From assembly GCA_034359265.1 (NCBI GenBank), contig CP136891.1:59558001-59622000 (forward strand): DNA of 64,000 nt. Direction: 5' to 3'. A model generated the notes under the pieces. That model was not told the DNA's origin, did not search any database, and saw only the letters and a program-made list of their open reading frames with translations. Of this stretch, positions 48,207 to 58,820 are shown piece after piece (the first letter of the stretch is position 1; every line of letters begins with the position of its first letter). This DNA is from Canna indica (taxonomy: Eukaryota; Streptophyta; Magnoliopsida; Zingiberales; Cannaceae). Made by a program: the position numbers and the translations under genes.

Positions 48207-48560
48207 CTGCAAATGAGATTTCACATGCGCCAAGGTGAGATCCTTCACATTCGATCCATCAGCTCCAGCACCTACTTCGGAGTCACCCCTGAATCCATAA
48301 TCGTTGCAGAAAAGTTAATCATATAAGCTAAGTGATCAATGATCCCTAGCTAGCTCTAGCTTCTTTATCTATTTCATTTAATCTTACTCTCATGGCCGCC
48401 GAGAAGCTCCACTGCGTGGACGAATCGAGCATGGAGCGTGGAAGTCCACCGCATCCTCGGCGATCTCATGCTCTGCTTCGTTGGAAACCTCGACGGCGGC
48501 ACGTATGTTGTTGATCTTGAATAAGAAGACCCGCACAATTGTTGCAGCTGCTTGTTGTGG
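48207..48560 (-). pseudogene. KANADI-type GARP transcription factor fragment, two exons
   Basis: Exon 1 (about 48560-48389) reads HHHNKQLQQL, then MRSPRMRWTSTLHARFVHAV and ELLGGHE before a GT. Exon 2 (48288-48207) encodes VTPK, a stop in place of Ser, VLELMD, a frameshift, then VKDLTLAHVKSHLQ before GTAAGA. These are the two halves of the GARP Myb-like DNA-binding domain of KANADI proteins. The protein context N-terminal to 48560 (VDPSSDVILFNIGLAHKQL) does not fit KANADI and may come from another gene. Confidence 0.9.
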
Positions 48561-48779
48561 TGATGGCGATGCGGGGTGCCAACCAAAGCGAAGGAATGGG
48601 ACCCGAAGACCGACGCGGATAGCTGCTTGTGCGCGAGCCCGATGTTGAAGAGGATGACATCCGAGGAGGGATCGACGATGAGGATCCTCTGAGGAAAAGA
48701 AGGGGGAGTAAGGAAAAAAATGAGGGCTTTTGAGAGCTTTTGTCGATCGCTGAGGGAAAAAAAAAGGGAGGGCTATTCT

Positions 48780-48919
48780 CGCAGGATCATTTTGTCGACG
48801 GTGAAAAAGCAAAGGGAGTTTAAATTTTTGGTGAGGGTTTTGATTTTGGCCACGTTTGCAATAGCGTTCCGGTAGAACGCTATCGTTAAACGCTATAGAA
48901 ATTCTTAAATATTGTAGTG
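48780..48919. mobile_element. Candidate CACTA terminus (right end)
   Basis: The segment ends ATATTGTAGTG. Its subterminal words are AGCGTTCC, AACGCTATCG and AAACGCTATAG, in inverted and direct arrangement. It cuts into the LINE-derived sequence that starts at 48920. Beyond CACTAC its terminus differs from the one at 42960, so the two may belong to different elements. Confidence 0.55.
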
Positions 48920-49245
48920 ATTCCATAAAGGAGTGTAAAGATGTGTCACGAAGAGAATAGCAAATTGGGCATAAAGTTGTCTCCACATTAATGTCTCTCT
49001 TCGCCAGGTGAACTCGCACCAGTAGAGAGTCCCAATAGAAGCGCCATATGAGGAGGGGGCGGAGTGGGGCCTTCAACATCCATAGTCGATTCCAATCCAA
49101 ACAGCACCTGATGAGTCCTTGGGGAGGTTTCTTTCCAAGACCATGTGGTATTCGGAGCTAACTGAATAGCTTCTCGATAAGGAGGCAGCCCAAGTAGTTC
49201 TATCTTGGCTTGGATATCTCCATTTTTGGTGAAATGATCTACATT
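48920..49245 (-). pseudogene. zf-RVT (reverse-transcriptase zinc-binding) remnant of a non-LTR element
   Basis: The minus strand reads TWSWKETSP and, in another frame, WNRLWMLKAPLRPLLIWRFY, then LLVRVHLAKRDI and TTLCPICYSLRDTSLHSF. The pattern W..LW.LK.P......W......L.....L..R.I.....CP.C.....T..H is the zinc-binding domain found at the end of plant LINE reverse transcriptases. The last Cys half is cut off by the CACTA end at 48919. Confidence 0.7.
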
Positions 49246-49440
49246 AGAGGGAAAAAAGGTGAATATTATGTTTGCTAATCTTAAACTTAATTCTGATTTT
49301 AAACGTTTCTTATAAACTTTAGGTTAATGCTCAATTCAATAAGATAAATGCGGAAACGAATAAACAAGTAATCAAACACAATCAAGAAAAATAATGCTAA
49401 CACAATGCGATTTATAGTGGTTCATCCTCAAAACTTTAGG
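49246..49440 (-). mobile_element. Short copia LTR fragment
   Basis: CTAACACAATGCGATTTATAGTGGTTC (49398-49424) is the inverse of GAATCACTATAAATTTATTGTGTTA at 59654-59678. Only this end is recognisable. Confidence 0.4.
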
Positions 49441-49444
49441 TGAA

Positions 49445-50085
49445 TGACACAGAGGCTCGTTAAGAAGCCAGATTGCGGGCCAGGCCCGGGAGGTTGGATG
49501 GCTAATTCCTAACTTGTGGAACAAGTTCGGATGGGCAAATTTTGATTATTCTGGTTTGTCCTCGTGTAATAAGTTCGGATGGCCTACCCAATTATTCCCG
49601 TGGTGCTTTTAAGGAATAAGATCAGACGGGCAAATCCTGATTATTCCTGTGATATCTTAAAGGGGTAAGTTTGGATGGACGATTCCTGATTATTTCCTTC
49701 GCGTCTCGTGGAGCAAGTTCGGAGAGCCTTCCCGATTATCCTAGTATATTTTGTGGTCTTAGGGCATGGTAGGTTTAGGCTTGTTGATCTTCATCGTTTG
49801 GGTGTTGACTGCCTTCTGGCAGATGGTGGCCAGTTGGTCTGTTAACTGGTCACTCTCTTGTGACATTTCCTGCTTGAGTCAGGTGTTTGCATTTATGTTA
49901 CTTATTATGTGTTTGGTTTCTCGTGGGGGTCGATAGAACCACTCATTTAGTTCTTTAGAACTCACCCATTGTCGTTGTTTCTATTTTGTAGAGTCTGGCC
50001 GATGAGGTGGGCTGGAGCACTTGACGCGGTTGGAGGGCAGAGGAGCCACAAGATCTCATAGCAGCGGCTGGAGGGCGCGGCTGGG
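49445..50085 (+). repeat. Truncated 5' LTR of gypsy element C
   Basis: It matches 57855-58505 of the 3' LTR: AGGCTCGTT(A/G)AGAAGC, the repeated AAGTTCGGATGG / TGATTATT units, and the GAACCACTCATTTAGTT...GAACTCACCCATTGTCG block. Both ends are missing. The sequence passes straight into pol near 50090, so the LTR end, primer site, gag and protease have been deleted. Confidence 0.75.
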
Positions 50086-50109
50086 TGATTACCAGTCCTT
50101 CTTGGCCAT

Positions 50110-52980
50110 TGTGTTTGTGGCAGAGGAAGACGGAGGTGCGGCTAGGGACGTTAGGGGGACACCTATGGTATACGGGTTCTCTGATGTGTTTCCATAGGAG
50201 TTGCTAGGGTTGTCTCCAAAGAGGAAGATCGAATTATGTATTGATTTGCAGTCATGGGTGAAGATGATCTCCATTCCACTATATCGGATGACACCAGTTG
50301 AGTTGAGGGAGTTGAAGTCCCAGTGGTAGGAGCTGCTTGAGTTGGGCTTCATTCGCCCAAGTGTTTGGCCTTGGGGTGCTCTTTGGGAAAAAGAAAGATG
50401 AATCTATGCGGATGTGCATTGATTATTGACAGCTTAACAAGGTAACGGTGAAAAATTGGTACTTGCTGCCCACGATTGATGATTTATTTGATCAGCATCA
50501 AGGAGCTCAATGGTTTTCCAAGATTGACATGTGGTTTGGGTACCATTAGTGGAGGATCCGGGACAGTAACGTTCCTAAGACTACTTTCAGGTCGAGATAT
50601 GGGCACTTTGAGTTCATGGTGATGTCCTTTGGGCTGACTAATGCACCTGTGGCATTTATGAACCTGATGAACCGAGTGTTCAGGGAATACTTAGATAAAT
50701 TTGTGATAGTGTTCATTGATGATATCTTAATATATTTTTGGAGCAGAGAGGAGCATGCTGAGCACTTGCAGATGGTTCTAGAGACTCTCCGGGAGCACCG
50801 CTTATATGCTAAATTCTTCAAATGCGAGTTCTGGCTGGAGAGTGTGGGGTTCCTTGGCCATGTGGTCTCCAGGGAAGGGGTAAAGGTGGACCTCGCAAAG
50901 ATAGAAGCAGTTCAGAATTGGAAGAAGCCGACTAATATCATTGAGATCTGCAGTTTCTTGGGCTTGGCAGGTTATTAAAGAAAATTTATGGAGAATTTCT
51001 CCTGAATTGCAACGTCATTGACCCGACTGACTCATGAAAAGGTCAAGTTCGACTGAAATAGTAAGTGCGAGGAGAGCTTTCTGAAGCTCAATGATCGCTC
51101 GATGTCGGCACCAGTTCTAGCAGTACCCTTGGGCTCGGTAGGATTTATTGTTTATTGTGATGCCTCCCGGGTCGGCTTGGGTTGTGTGTTGATGCAGAAT
51201 GGCAGAGTGATAGGTTATGCCTCCAGGCAGTTGAAGGTTCACGAGAAGAATTACCCAACTCATGATTTTGAGCTGGCAGTAGTGGTGTCACTACCTTTAT
51301 GGCGAGGCTTGTCAGATATACACTGATCATAAGAGCCTCCAGTATTTGCTCACCTAGAAGAAGTTGAACCTAAGATAGAGAAGATGGCTTGAGCTTTTGA
51401 AGGACTATGACTGCATAATCATGTACCATCGGGGGAAGGCTAGTGTGGTGGCTGATACTTTGAGCAAGAAGCCGATGGGTAGTCTGGCACATTTGGTATT
51501 CAGGAGGAGGCCGTTGGCTCAAGATTTGGCCATATATTTAGATGGTGGGGCAGTCTTGTCAGTATCAGCTTCTGATGCGTTGGTGGCTCACCGAAGGGTG
51601 CTGTCCATATTGGTTGACATGTTGCGGGCAACACAGGAGGAGGATGCTTTTTGTGCTCTCACTAAGAATCTGGCCAGGAGGGACAATGTCGATAATGGGT
51701 TTGGTGTGGACTCGGAGGGTGTTTTGAGGTTTAAGAATTGGATAGTGGTGCCAGATATGGCCGAGGTTCGCATGCAAGTACTATAGATGACTCATTGATC
51801 TACATACGCTGTGCATCTGAGAGCCACAAAGATGTACCGAGACCTAAGACATAATCAGTGGTTAAAAGGCATGAAAAGAGATGTGGCCGAGTTCGTGTCT
51901 AGGTGCCTCGTGTGTCAGTAGGTTAAGGTTGAGCATTTAAAGTCAGCAGGGTTGCTCCAGAACCTAGAAGTACCATAGTGGAAATGAGAGAAGATAACCA
52001 TGGATTTTGTGACAGGTTTGCCAAAATCTGGGAAGGGCAACGATTCTATTTGGGTAGTGGTGGATCGCCTAACCAAGACATCGCATTTCATACCAGTCGG
52101 GATGACCTTTTCAATCGAGCAGTATGCGAGGTTGTTCTTGGATCAGATCGTCACTTATCATGGTGTTCATGTTATGATCATCTCAAATTGGGGTAATCTA
52201 TTCACCGCTCGATTTTGACAATCTTTCCAAGAGGCATTAGGCACTCAGGTTCGGTTCAGTACTGCATTCCACCCTCAAACAGATGGTCAATCAGAGTGAA
52301 CTATTCAAACGCCGGAGGATATGATGAGAGAATGTATCCTAGATTTGGAGGGCAGTTGGGAGAGGCACTTATCTCTGATTGAGTTTGCCTACAATAACAG
52401 CCACCACAGCAGCATCGGGATGGCCCTATTTGAGGCATTGTTTGGGCGGATATGCAGGTTGCCTGTAGGATGGTTTGAGGCAAGGGATTCCCTTATGGTG
52501 GGACCTGACCTGGTGGAGAAGGAAGTGGAATAGGTAAAGCTAATTAGAGAGAGGTTGTTGGCAGCTCAGAGTCGCCAGAAGATATATGCCGATGGAAAGG
52601 CCAGGGAGGTGGAGTTTGCTGAGAGGGACATGGTGTTCCTCAAGGTGTCCCATATAAAAGGGGTGGTGAGATTTGGTAAGAAAGAAAAGCTAAACCCTAG
52701 GTTTATTGGGTTGTTTCCTATTCTCAGGCGCAGGGGAGCCGTGGCCTATGAGTTGGCCTTACCTCCTAGTATGTACTGGGTGCATCCAGTGTTCCATGTG
52801 TCTATGCTGAAGAAGTATGTTCGGGATGAGTCTCATGTGATTGAGCCTACCGTTGTGGAGGTAGATTCAGCAGTCTCTTATGAGAAGCGACCAGCTGAGG
52901 TACTAGATCGACAAATTAGAAAATTGAGGTCCAAGGAGATTCCCTTGGTTAAGGTCAGGTGGGAGCACCATTCCGAGTAA
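50110..52980 (+). pseudogene. Ty3/gypsy chromovirus pol: reverse transcriptase, RNase H, integrase, chromodomain-like end
   Basis: Pieces in order: reverse transcriptase (about 50190-51000) with [31 protein letters not shown] and active site FIDDILIY at about 50715; RNase H (51100-51460) with [17 protein letters not shown] and GKASVVADTLSKK; integrase (51780-52550) with WLKGMKRDV, CLVCQ, MDFVTGLPKSGKGNDSIWVV, the usual ISDxG changed to ISNWG, and AFHPQTDGQSE; C-terminal part (52555-52980) with RFIGLFPI, HPVFHVSMLKKY and KVRWEHHSEEATWEVE, which resembles the chromodomain-type tail of Tekay/Del elements. More than ten stops interrupt it (for example near 50976, 51783 and 52532). It is inactive. 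Confidence 0.9.
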
Positions 52981-54827
52981 GAGGCCACCTAGGAGGTGGA
53001 GTAGGATATGAGGGAGCGTTATCCTTCATTATTTGATTATCTGGTGAGTCTTTAATTGTCTTTTTCTAAAATTTGAGGATAAATTTTCTTTAAGGATGAA
53101 GGATTGTAATATCCTAAATATTAATTTTAGCTTCCATTTATTGTGCGTGTTTGTCAGCTTAGCGGGTTAGTATGAGGTCGAGCAGAGTCAACTCATGGTC
53201 CGGTGCGAGCTTGTGAGCTCAGGTAAGTAAGAATATGAATTATGAATTTTCTTTTTCTACAAAGATAATTTATTTAATTATCCTATTGCGTGTACTTGGG
53301 TTATTTCATTATGTTGTTATGTTATGCATGTAATTGGTGCTTGTGGTAGTGTGGGATTAGAATAGGATTAATAAAGTCTAATCGTGCGGGTTAGCGGGTT
53401 CGGGTTTGGCTTGAGGCGGATACGTGTTTGATAAAGGGTTTACTGGAGTTAGGGTTTAATTGGGGTATAAAACCCCCACCCCTTAGCTTGAAGCTCCCTA
53501 TTGGAGCCGCACAAGCCATTTGAAGAGAGGAGCAGCCACCAGCCGCCCCTCTCATCTCTTCTCTTGGAGCCGCCAAGCCTAGCCGCCAAAGCCAAGCTTC
53601 TTCTTCTTCCTCTTCTTCCTCTTCTTGGAGCCGACGGCTTGAGGAGGACCCGCCGCCCCCTTCTTTCTCTTGGTGGAGCCAAGTCACCACCTCTTGGAGC
53701 CAGATTCGTAGGCCGTCAATCGGGATTTATCCTCTAAATTTCCTTCCTATTTAGGTGAGTGGTTTTACCCCTTCTTCTCGGGTTTTCTTTGAATTCTTGA
53801 AGCCGTTCTTGAAGGCTAGGATGTTCTTGATTTGTTTTCCATCAATCTCTCGAGTTCTCGCCATTCTTTTTGATTGCCATGTTTGATGAGGCCCTAAACC
53901 CTTCCCTATGGGCTTCGGCAGCCCTAGGATGATCCTAGGGGTGCTCGGCCAAGGTGGAGACGATGGTGCCCTCAAGGTGTTCGGTGAAATGCTTAAGTGA
54001 GAGTTTTTGATGTTCTTGAGATCCATACCTTAAATTGCTTATTAAATTTAGTTCCTACATGTTCAAGCATGCCTTGTAATTAATCTATGATTTTTGGATA
54101 GAAATCATGTTTTATAAAATTAAGATCTTGATATTGATGCCATGATGGTCCTTGAAGAAGGGTTTTTGATCATGATGTTTGTTCTTGTTTATGGTGTTGC
54201 TGGTGCTTGTTAGCCTTATTTAATAAGTATGAAATTTGAGAGATTTATCTCAAGATTAGTATTCTATTTTGATGATAATTAAGGATCTAACTTTTGTAAA
54301 TTTCGGATTTATTTTCATGCTGTGCTGAAAATTCAATGTTGTTGGAATTTTATGCTGACATGATGAATCTGTGTTATTTTTGAAATACTTTTTGTGATGT
54401 TTGTATTTTTCTGAACATAGTCATGTAATCTATCGTTTCGATCAGAAAATATATTATGAAAACATTGGACTCACGCTGGAGACCATATTCAGATTATACA
54501 CATCAGTTTCGGGTATAATAGTAAGCTAAAATAAAATTCTAAAATAAAATCTTAATCGTAGTTATTTAAATTTTAATTGCATAATTAAAATTGAGCAATG
54601 GGTTAGCATAATCTGTTATGAACCAACAAATAAAGTTATGCATGAAATAAAACCTCACGGGTTATGACATTACGAGTCTAAGAGTTGGGATCAGGTATTG
54701 GAGTGTTGAGACGCTTCCCAATAAGGACACCCCTAAGGGTCCGTTTGGTTCGTAAACTGTCTGTCATAGAACACCAGACAAGGACAAGGATAGAACACCA
54801 AGTGTTTTGGGACAACAGTTATACTAT

Positions 54828-55901
54828 GGGTTCGTTTGTTTCGCAAATAGTTTAGTACAGAACAGTCAGTATTGTATAAGGTTGTACAGAACAACATAAC
54901 AAATAGTCCCATGTTTGTTTCGCACGGTACTGAATATCATTATCTGGCGTTCGTTTTGTATTATCACAACACAAGATGTACTATTTCTTTTTCATTTCAT
55001 CATATAAAGCATACTAGACAATATTATATATTTATTATAATAAAATATTCATTTTAATTAACATAACGATTATAAATCTAATTAATATATTTTATTATAA
55101 TTATATCACAAGTAGATTAATTAACTAACATGTTGCAACATGGAGGCCTCGGCGACATTGACGACGCAACCACACCGCCTCCCATACCGAGTATATATGC
55201 TAATATAGTGAGTATACCTGACTGCAAAGAAAATATACATGATCATAATATTTTATTTGACTAAAGATCAATTTTTTAATCCAAATTTACTCTCGATAAA
55301 TAGAGATATATTTCATTTGAATATATTATATTTTTAATCCAAATATACTTTTTCTAAATATAGATTCATACTCAATTTCTATCAAAATATACTCTCTTTT
55401 ATTTCAAACATTTAATCTAAACATAGATATATATCCGGTTTCTACCAAATTATAGTATATTTAAGTCCAAATATATTTTATCTAAATATAGATATATACT
55501 CCATTTCTATCAAATATATATTATTTTGAGTCTAAATATACTTTATTTTGTTTCAAATATACTCTCTTTTTATATATATACTCATTTTTATCAAAATATA
55601 CTCTCTTTTAATCCAAATATATTATTTTTAAATATAAGTATTTTCATTTTTGAAAAAGTGGATATTCTTGAAAAAAATTACATATATTGAAAATATAAAC
55701 AAGACTATTATTGTCATTTTCAACCTTGTACCAAAGTAACAAGCCATTGTTACTCCAAATTAGAGTAACAAAAAAATGGGTCTGATGTATTGTCCTGAGG
55801 CATCATTCTTATCATGTCTATAATACGTTTTTGTAAACGAACATGAGACAACTCGTGTTGTCTAGTGCTATGTCTTAAAATTATGCGAAACGAACGGATC
55901 C
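54828..55901. mobile_element. 1.07-kb element with related ends, nested in the PIF-like element
   Basis: The left end is GGGTTCGTTTGTTTCGC and the right end GCGAAACGAACGGATCC, alike at 14 of 17 positions when inverted and similar to the ends of the host element. It is flanked by TAT on both sides (54825-54827, 55902-55904). The interior is AT-rich, with repeats of ATATATACTC(A/C)ATTTNTATCAAA(A)TATA (55290-55620). It has no coding frame. Confidence 0.65.
55290..55640 (+). repeat. AT-rich tandem repeat, about 60-70-bp unit
   Basis: Five to six degenerate units combine ATCCAAATATACTTT, CTAAATATAGATATATAC and CATTTCTATCAAAATATA. They are non-coding and lie inside the 1.07-kb element. Confidence 0.65.
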
Positions 55902-56169
55902 TATGTTTGGTTCGTCAAGAACAAGACACGATATCCAGTCTCGTTCTGCGTTTGATTCGCTAAAATAGAGTCTTGTACAAGATAATATGATCAAAATACC
56001 CTTGCAAATTTTTAATGCAAAAGATACCATGTAATTCATGTCGATAAATGTAATTCATGAAAAGCTATGAAGTCGTCAAAATAATGATAAAAATAAGCTT
56101 CAAAAGACAAAATAAACGTCCTTAATAGATTACATGAAGTCATCACAAAATAATTATAATTGTATTTAG

Positions 56170-56776
56170 TAGGGGTGAGCAAACTTCTCCGATTCACCGA
56201 AACCAACCGAATCGAAACCGATTTAACTGAACCGAATTAATTTCGGTTCAGTTTTCGGTTAATTTTTTTTTTGGATTCGGTTTTGGATTCGATTTGGTAA
56301 ATTAACTGACGGTTCGGTTAATTTATTGAATTAACTGAATAGATATGTATATATATAATAACAAATAACTTAGATGTTGGCATTTGTCTTGGTGGTTAAG
56401 TGTTAGTTATATATTCCAGTCGCCAGGTTCGAATTCGGTGTTGTGTAATATTATTTATTTAGCATTCGATATATATATAATAGGTGTTAGTTATATATAA
56501 TTTGATAGTAATATTTGCTAAGATGGTTAGAAGGGTAAAAATTAAAATTGGGCTCTCGAGTGATTGAGTTTGAGTCTTAACCTTTGAAAAAAATTTAGTT
56601 TTTTTTTACTCTTTTCGATTAACCGAACCGAACCGAAAATTTGGTTAACCAAACCGAATTAATCAATTTTTTTTGGTTCGGTAAATGGTTAATTATTTTT
56701 TTTTGATTCAGCTCAGTTAACCGAATTTTCGATTCGATTTTTAACCGAACCAAACTGAACCGATGCACACCCCTTA
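56170..56776. mobile_element. 607-bp hAT-like element
   Basis: The ends TAGGGGTGAGCA and TGCACACCCCTTA are imperfect inverses, flanked by GTATTTAG / CTATTTAG (7 of 8). The interior is dominated by AACCGAACC / GGTTCGGTT words, like the 441-bp element at 36773 but with different ends. It is nested in the PIF-like element. Confidence 0.75.
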
Positions 56777-57339
56777 CTATTTAGACATTATATTTTGCAT
56801 GGCACATAGCAAATAATTGGATAGAAGCCTGCTTTTCCTTGTAATTCATATACTTAGAAGCCACATGAAATATAAATTAAGGACCTCAATTGGGTTAAGC
56901 CTCGAAATTGGTTTGATTAATAATTGATCAAGTTTGATGATATCATTTTCAAAACCAACAAATCATATTAAGCCCTGGGCCCTGAGCTGAAGAAAATCCA
57001 TCTTCATAAATTTCCACATGATATCTTGGCAAATTTTTAACAATAAAGATGATGAATTAACACGTTAAAAACGGGCAAGATTGCCAAAACATTCAAATTT
57101 ACAATGTAGTTTACATGTATAAGTCGAATTTAAACATAAAGCAACATCCTTGTAATAAGCCCCTCAACCGAAGGTTCATATTAGAAACAACAACATAGAT
57201 AATTTGATCATACAGGATAAGAAGCATTACACGGTAACCTGTAATTTGATCATAATTTGATCAACAGCAACGAGTGGCATATGCTGTTACAAGTAACCTA
57301 AAATCAAGCATCACACAGATGCAAAGAAAATTAAAAATC

Positions 57340-57550
57340 GGCGAGAGAGAGCAGCAGGCGTCGGGCGAGAGGCGAGAGAGAGCAACCGGCGTCGGGCGAG
57401 AGAAGAGAGAGAGCAATCGGCGTAGGGTGAGAGGCGAGAGAGAGCGGCCGACGTCGGGCAAGAGGAGAGAGAGAGCCATCGGAGTCGAGCGAGAGGCGGG
57501 AGAGAGCAACCGACATTGGGCGAGAGGCGAGAGGCGAGAGAGAGCCGTGC
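57340..57550 (+). repeat. GAGAGAGC(A/C)(A/G)-CGGCGTCGG minisatellite, about 31-bp unit
   Basis: Seven units of GCGAGAGGCGAGAGAGAGCA followed by ACCGGCGTCGG and variants lie in a row. The unit length keeps frames open on both strands (140 codons on +, 112-113 on minus), producing Glu/Arg-rich or Ser/Leu/Pro-rich peptides that I regard as artefacts. Confidence 0.85.
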
Positions 57551-58820
57551 GAAATAAGTTGTCGGCTAGGGTTGGAGAGAGACCCATGACATGTGAGGGC
57601 ATTGAGGTCTTTTTTCCTCAATGTCCTGCGCCCTATTTTGATGTACCGAGAATTTTCTCGGTACACCAAAAAGGCTCAAAATCCTATCCCGTATAAGATT
57701 TAAAATCCAGTCCCTCATTATTTTTACGAACCAAACTGGGGACAAGGGCCAAAATCTAGTCTAGTTCCCCATTTTTTAACCAAACAAACGGACCCTAAGA
57801 CACCATATGAGAGACTTGACTTAGGTCATATTGCGTCATATCTTTATGAATGGTGAAAAGGCTCGTTGAGAAGCTGGATTGCGGGCTAGGCATAGGAGGT
57901 TGGATGGCTAATTCCCAATCTATGGAACAAGTTCGGATGGACAAATCCTGATTATTCTAGTTTGACCTCGTGGAATAAGTTCGGAGGGCCTGCTTGATTA
58001 TTCCCGAGTTGCTTTTAAGGAATAAATTTAGACGTGCAAATTCTTATTATTCATGTGATATCTTAAAGGGACAAGTTCAGATGGGCGATTCCCGATTATT
58101 TCTTTCGCGTCTCGTGGAGCAAGTTCGGAGAGCCTTCCCGATTGCTTCCGAGTTTCTTATATTAGGATAAGTTCGGAGGGCCTTCTCGATTATCCTAGTA
58201 TGTTTTGTTGCCTTAGAGCATGGTAGGATTAGGCCTGTTGATCTTCACCATTTGGGTGTTGGCTGCCTTCGGGCAAGTGGTGGCCAGATGGCCTGTTAGC
58301 TTGTCACTCTCTTGTGGCATTTCCTGCTTGAGTCAGGTGTTTGCATTTATGCTACTTATTATGTGTTTGATTTCTCATGGGGGTCGGTAGAACCGCTCAC
58401 TGAGTTATTTTGAATTCACTCGTTGTCGTTGTTTTTGTTTTGTAGAGCTTGATCGGTGAGGTGGGCTGAAGGGCAGATGAGTCACATGATCTTATAGCAG
58501 TCCTAGTTAGAGGTCGTAATCGAGTTTGTAGTAGTTTGTCATGCCACTTGTGTTTTGGTGTTTTGGAGTTGTAGTCTCGTGGAGACATTCATATTTTATT
58601 TAATTATCAGAACTGTTGCTCTTTAATCTATTTTATTCCACACTCGAGCTTTTTGATAAAAACTATATTGTTTAATGAAATCTATTTTGTTTCTCTTTAT
58701 AATAAAAACTGTTATTTCTTTCTGCTATCTTCTGTGAGTTGGCATGTGCATGAATTAAGCTGCAGGGTATAGGCACGTATACCCTGGCCGGTCATGTGAC
58801 CCTGAGTTTGGGGCGTGGCA

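Larger units (their letters stand above)
54737..57795. mobile_element. 3.06-kb PIF/Harbinger-like element in gypsy C 3' LTR
   Basis: Its inverted ends GGGTCCGTTTGGTTCG and AACCAAACAAACGGACCC and its 3-bp target duplication TAA (54734-54736, 57796-57798) fit the PIF/Harbinger superfamily. No transposase or Myb-like frame is visible, so it is non-autonomous. It contains the related element 54828-55901, a hAT-like element 56170-56776, and a GAGA-rich minisatellite at 57340-57545. Confidence 0.8.
53105..58820 (+). repeat. 3' LTR of gypsy element C, split by a DNA transposon
   Basis: It starts TGTAATATCCTAAATATT after the pol end and finishes GGTCATGTGACCCTGAG, then GGGGCGTGGCA at 58820. Without the 54737-57795 insertion it is about 2.65 kb. 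A TATAAAA at 53466-53472 is the likely promoter. The GC-rich 53500-53700 region (GGAGCCGCCAAGCC repeats) opens frames on both strands and corresponds to the leader of the solo LTR at 31500-31660. Confidence 0.8.

Noticed and set aside
42960..48919. Calling the whole 42960-48919 stretch a single CACTA element
   Set aside because: The ends share only CACTAC and the 3-bp flanks differ, so one element cannot be asserted; the two termini are listed separately.
53391..53737. Overlapping frames of 77-99 codons on both strands
   Set aside because: They lie in the GC-rich leader part of the gypsy C LTR, which has a homologous, differently framed segment in the solo LTR near 31500-31660.
57261..57696. 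Frames of 112-140 codons on both strands as genes
   Set aside because: They follow the period of a 31-bp minisatellite and encode repetitive Arg/Glu or Ser/Leu/Pro peptides.
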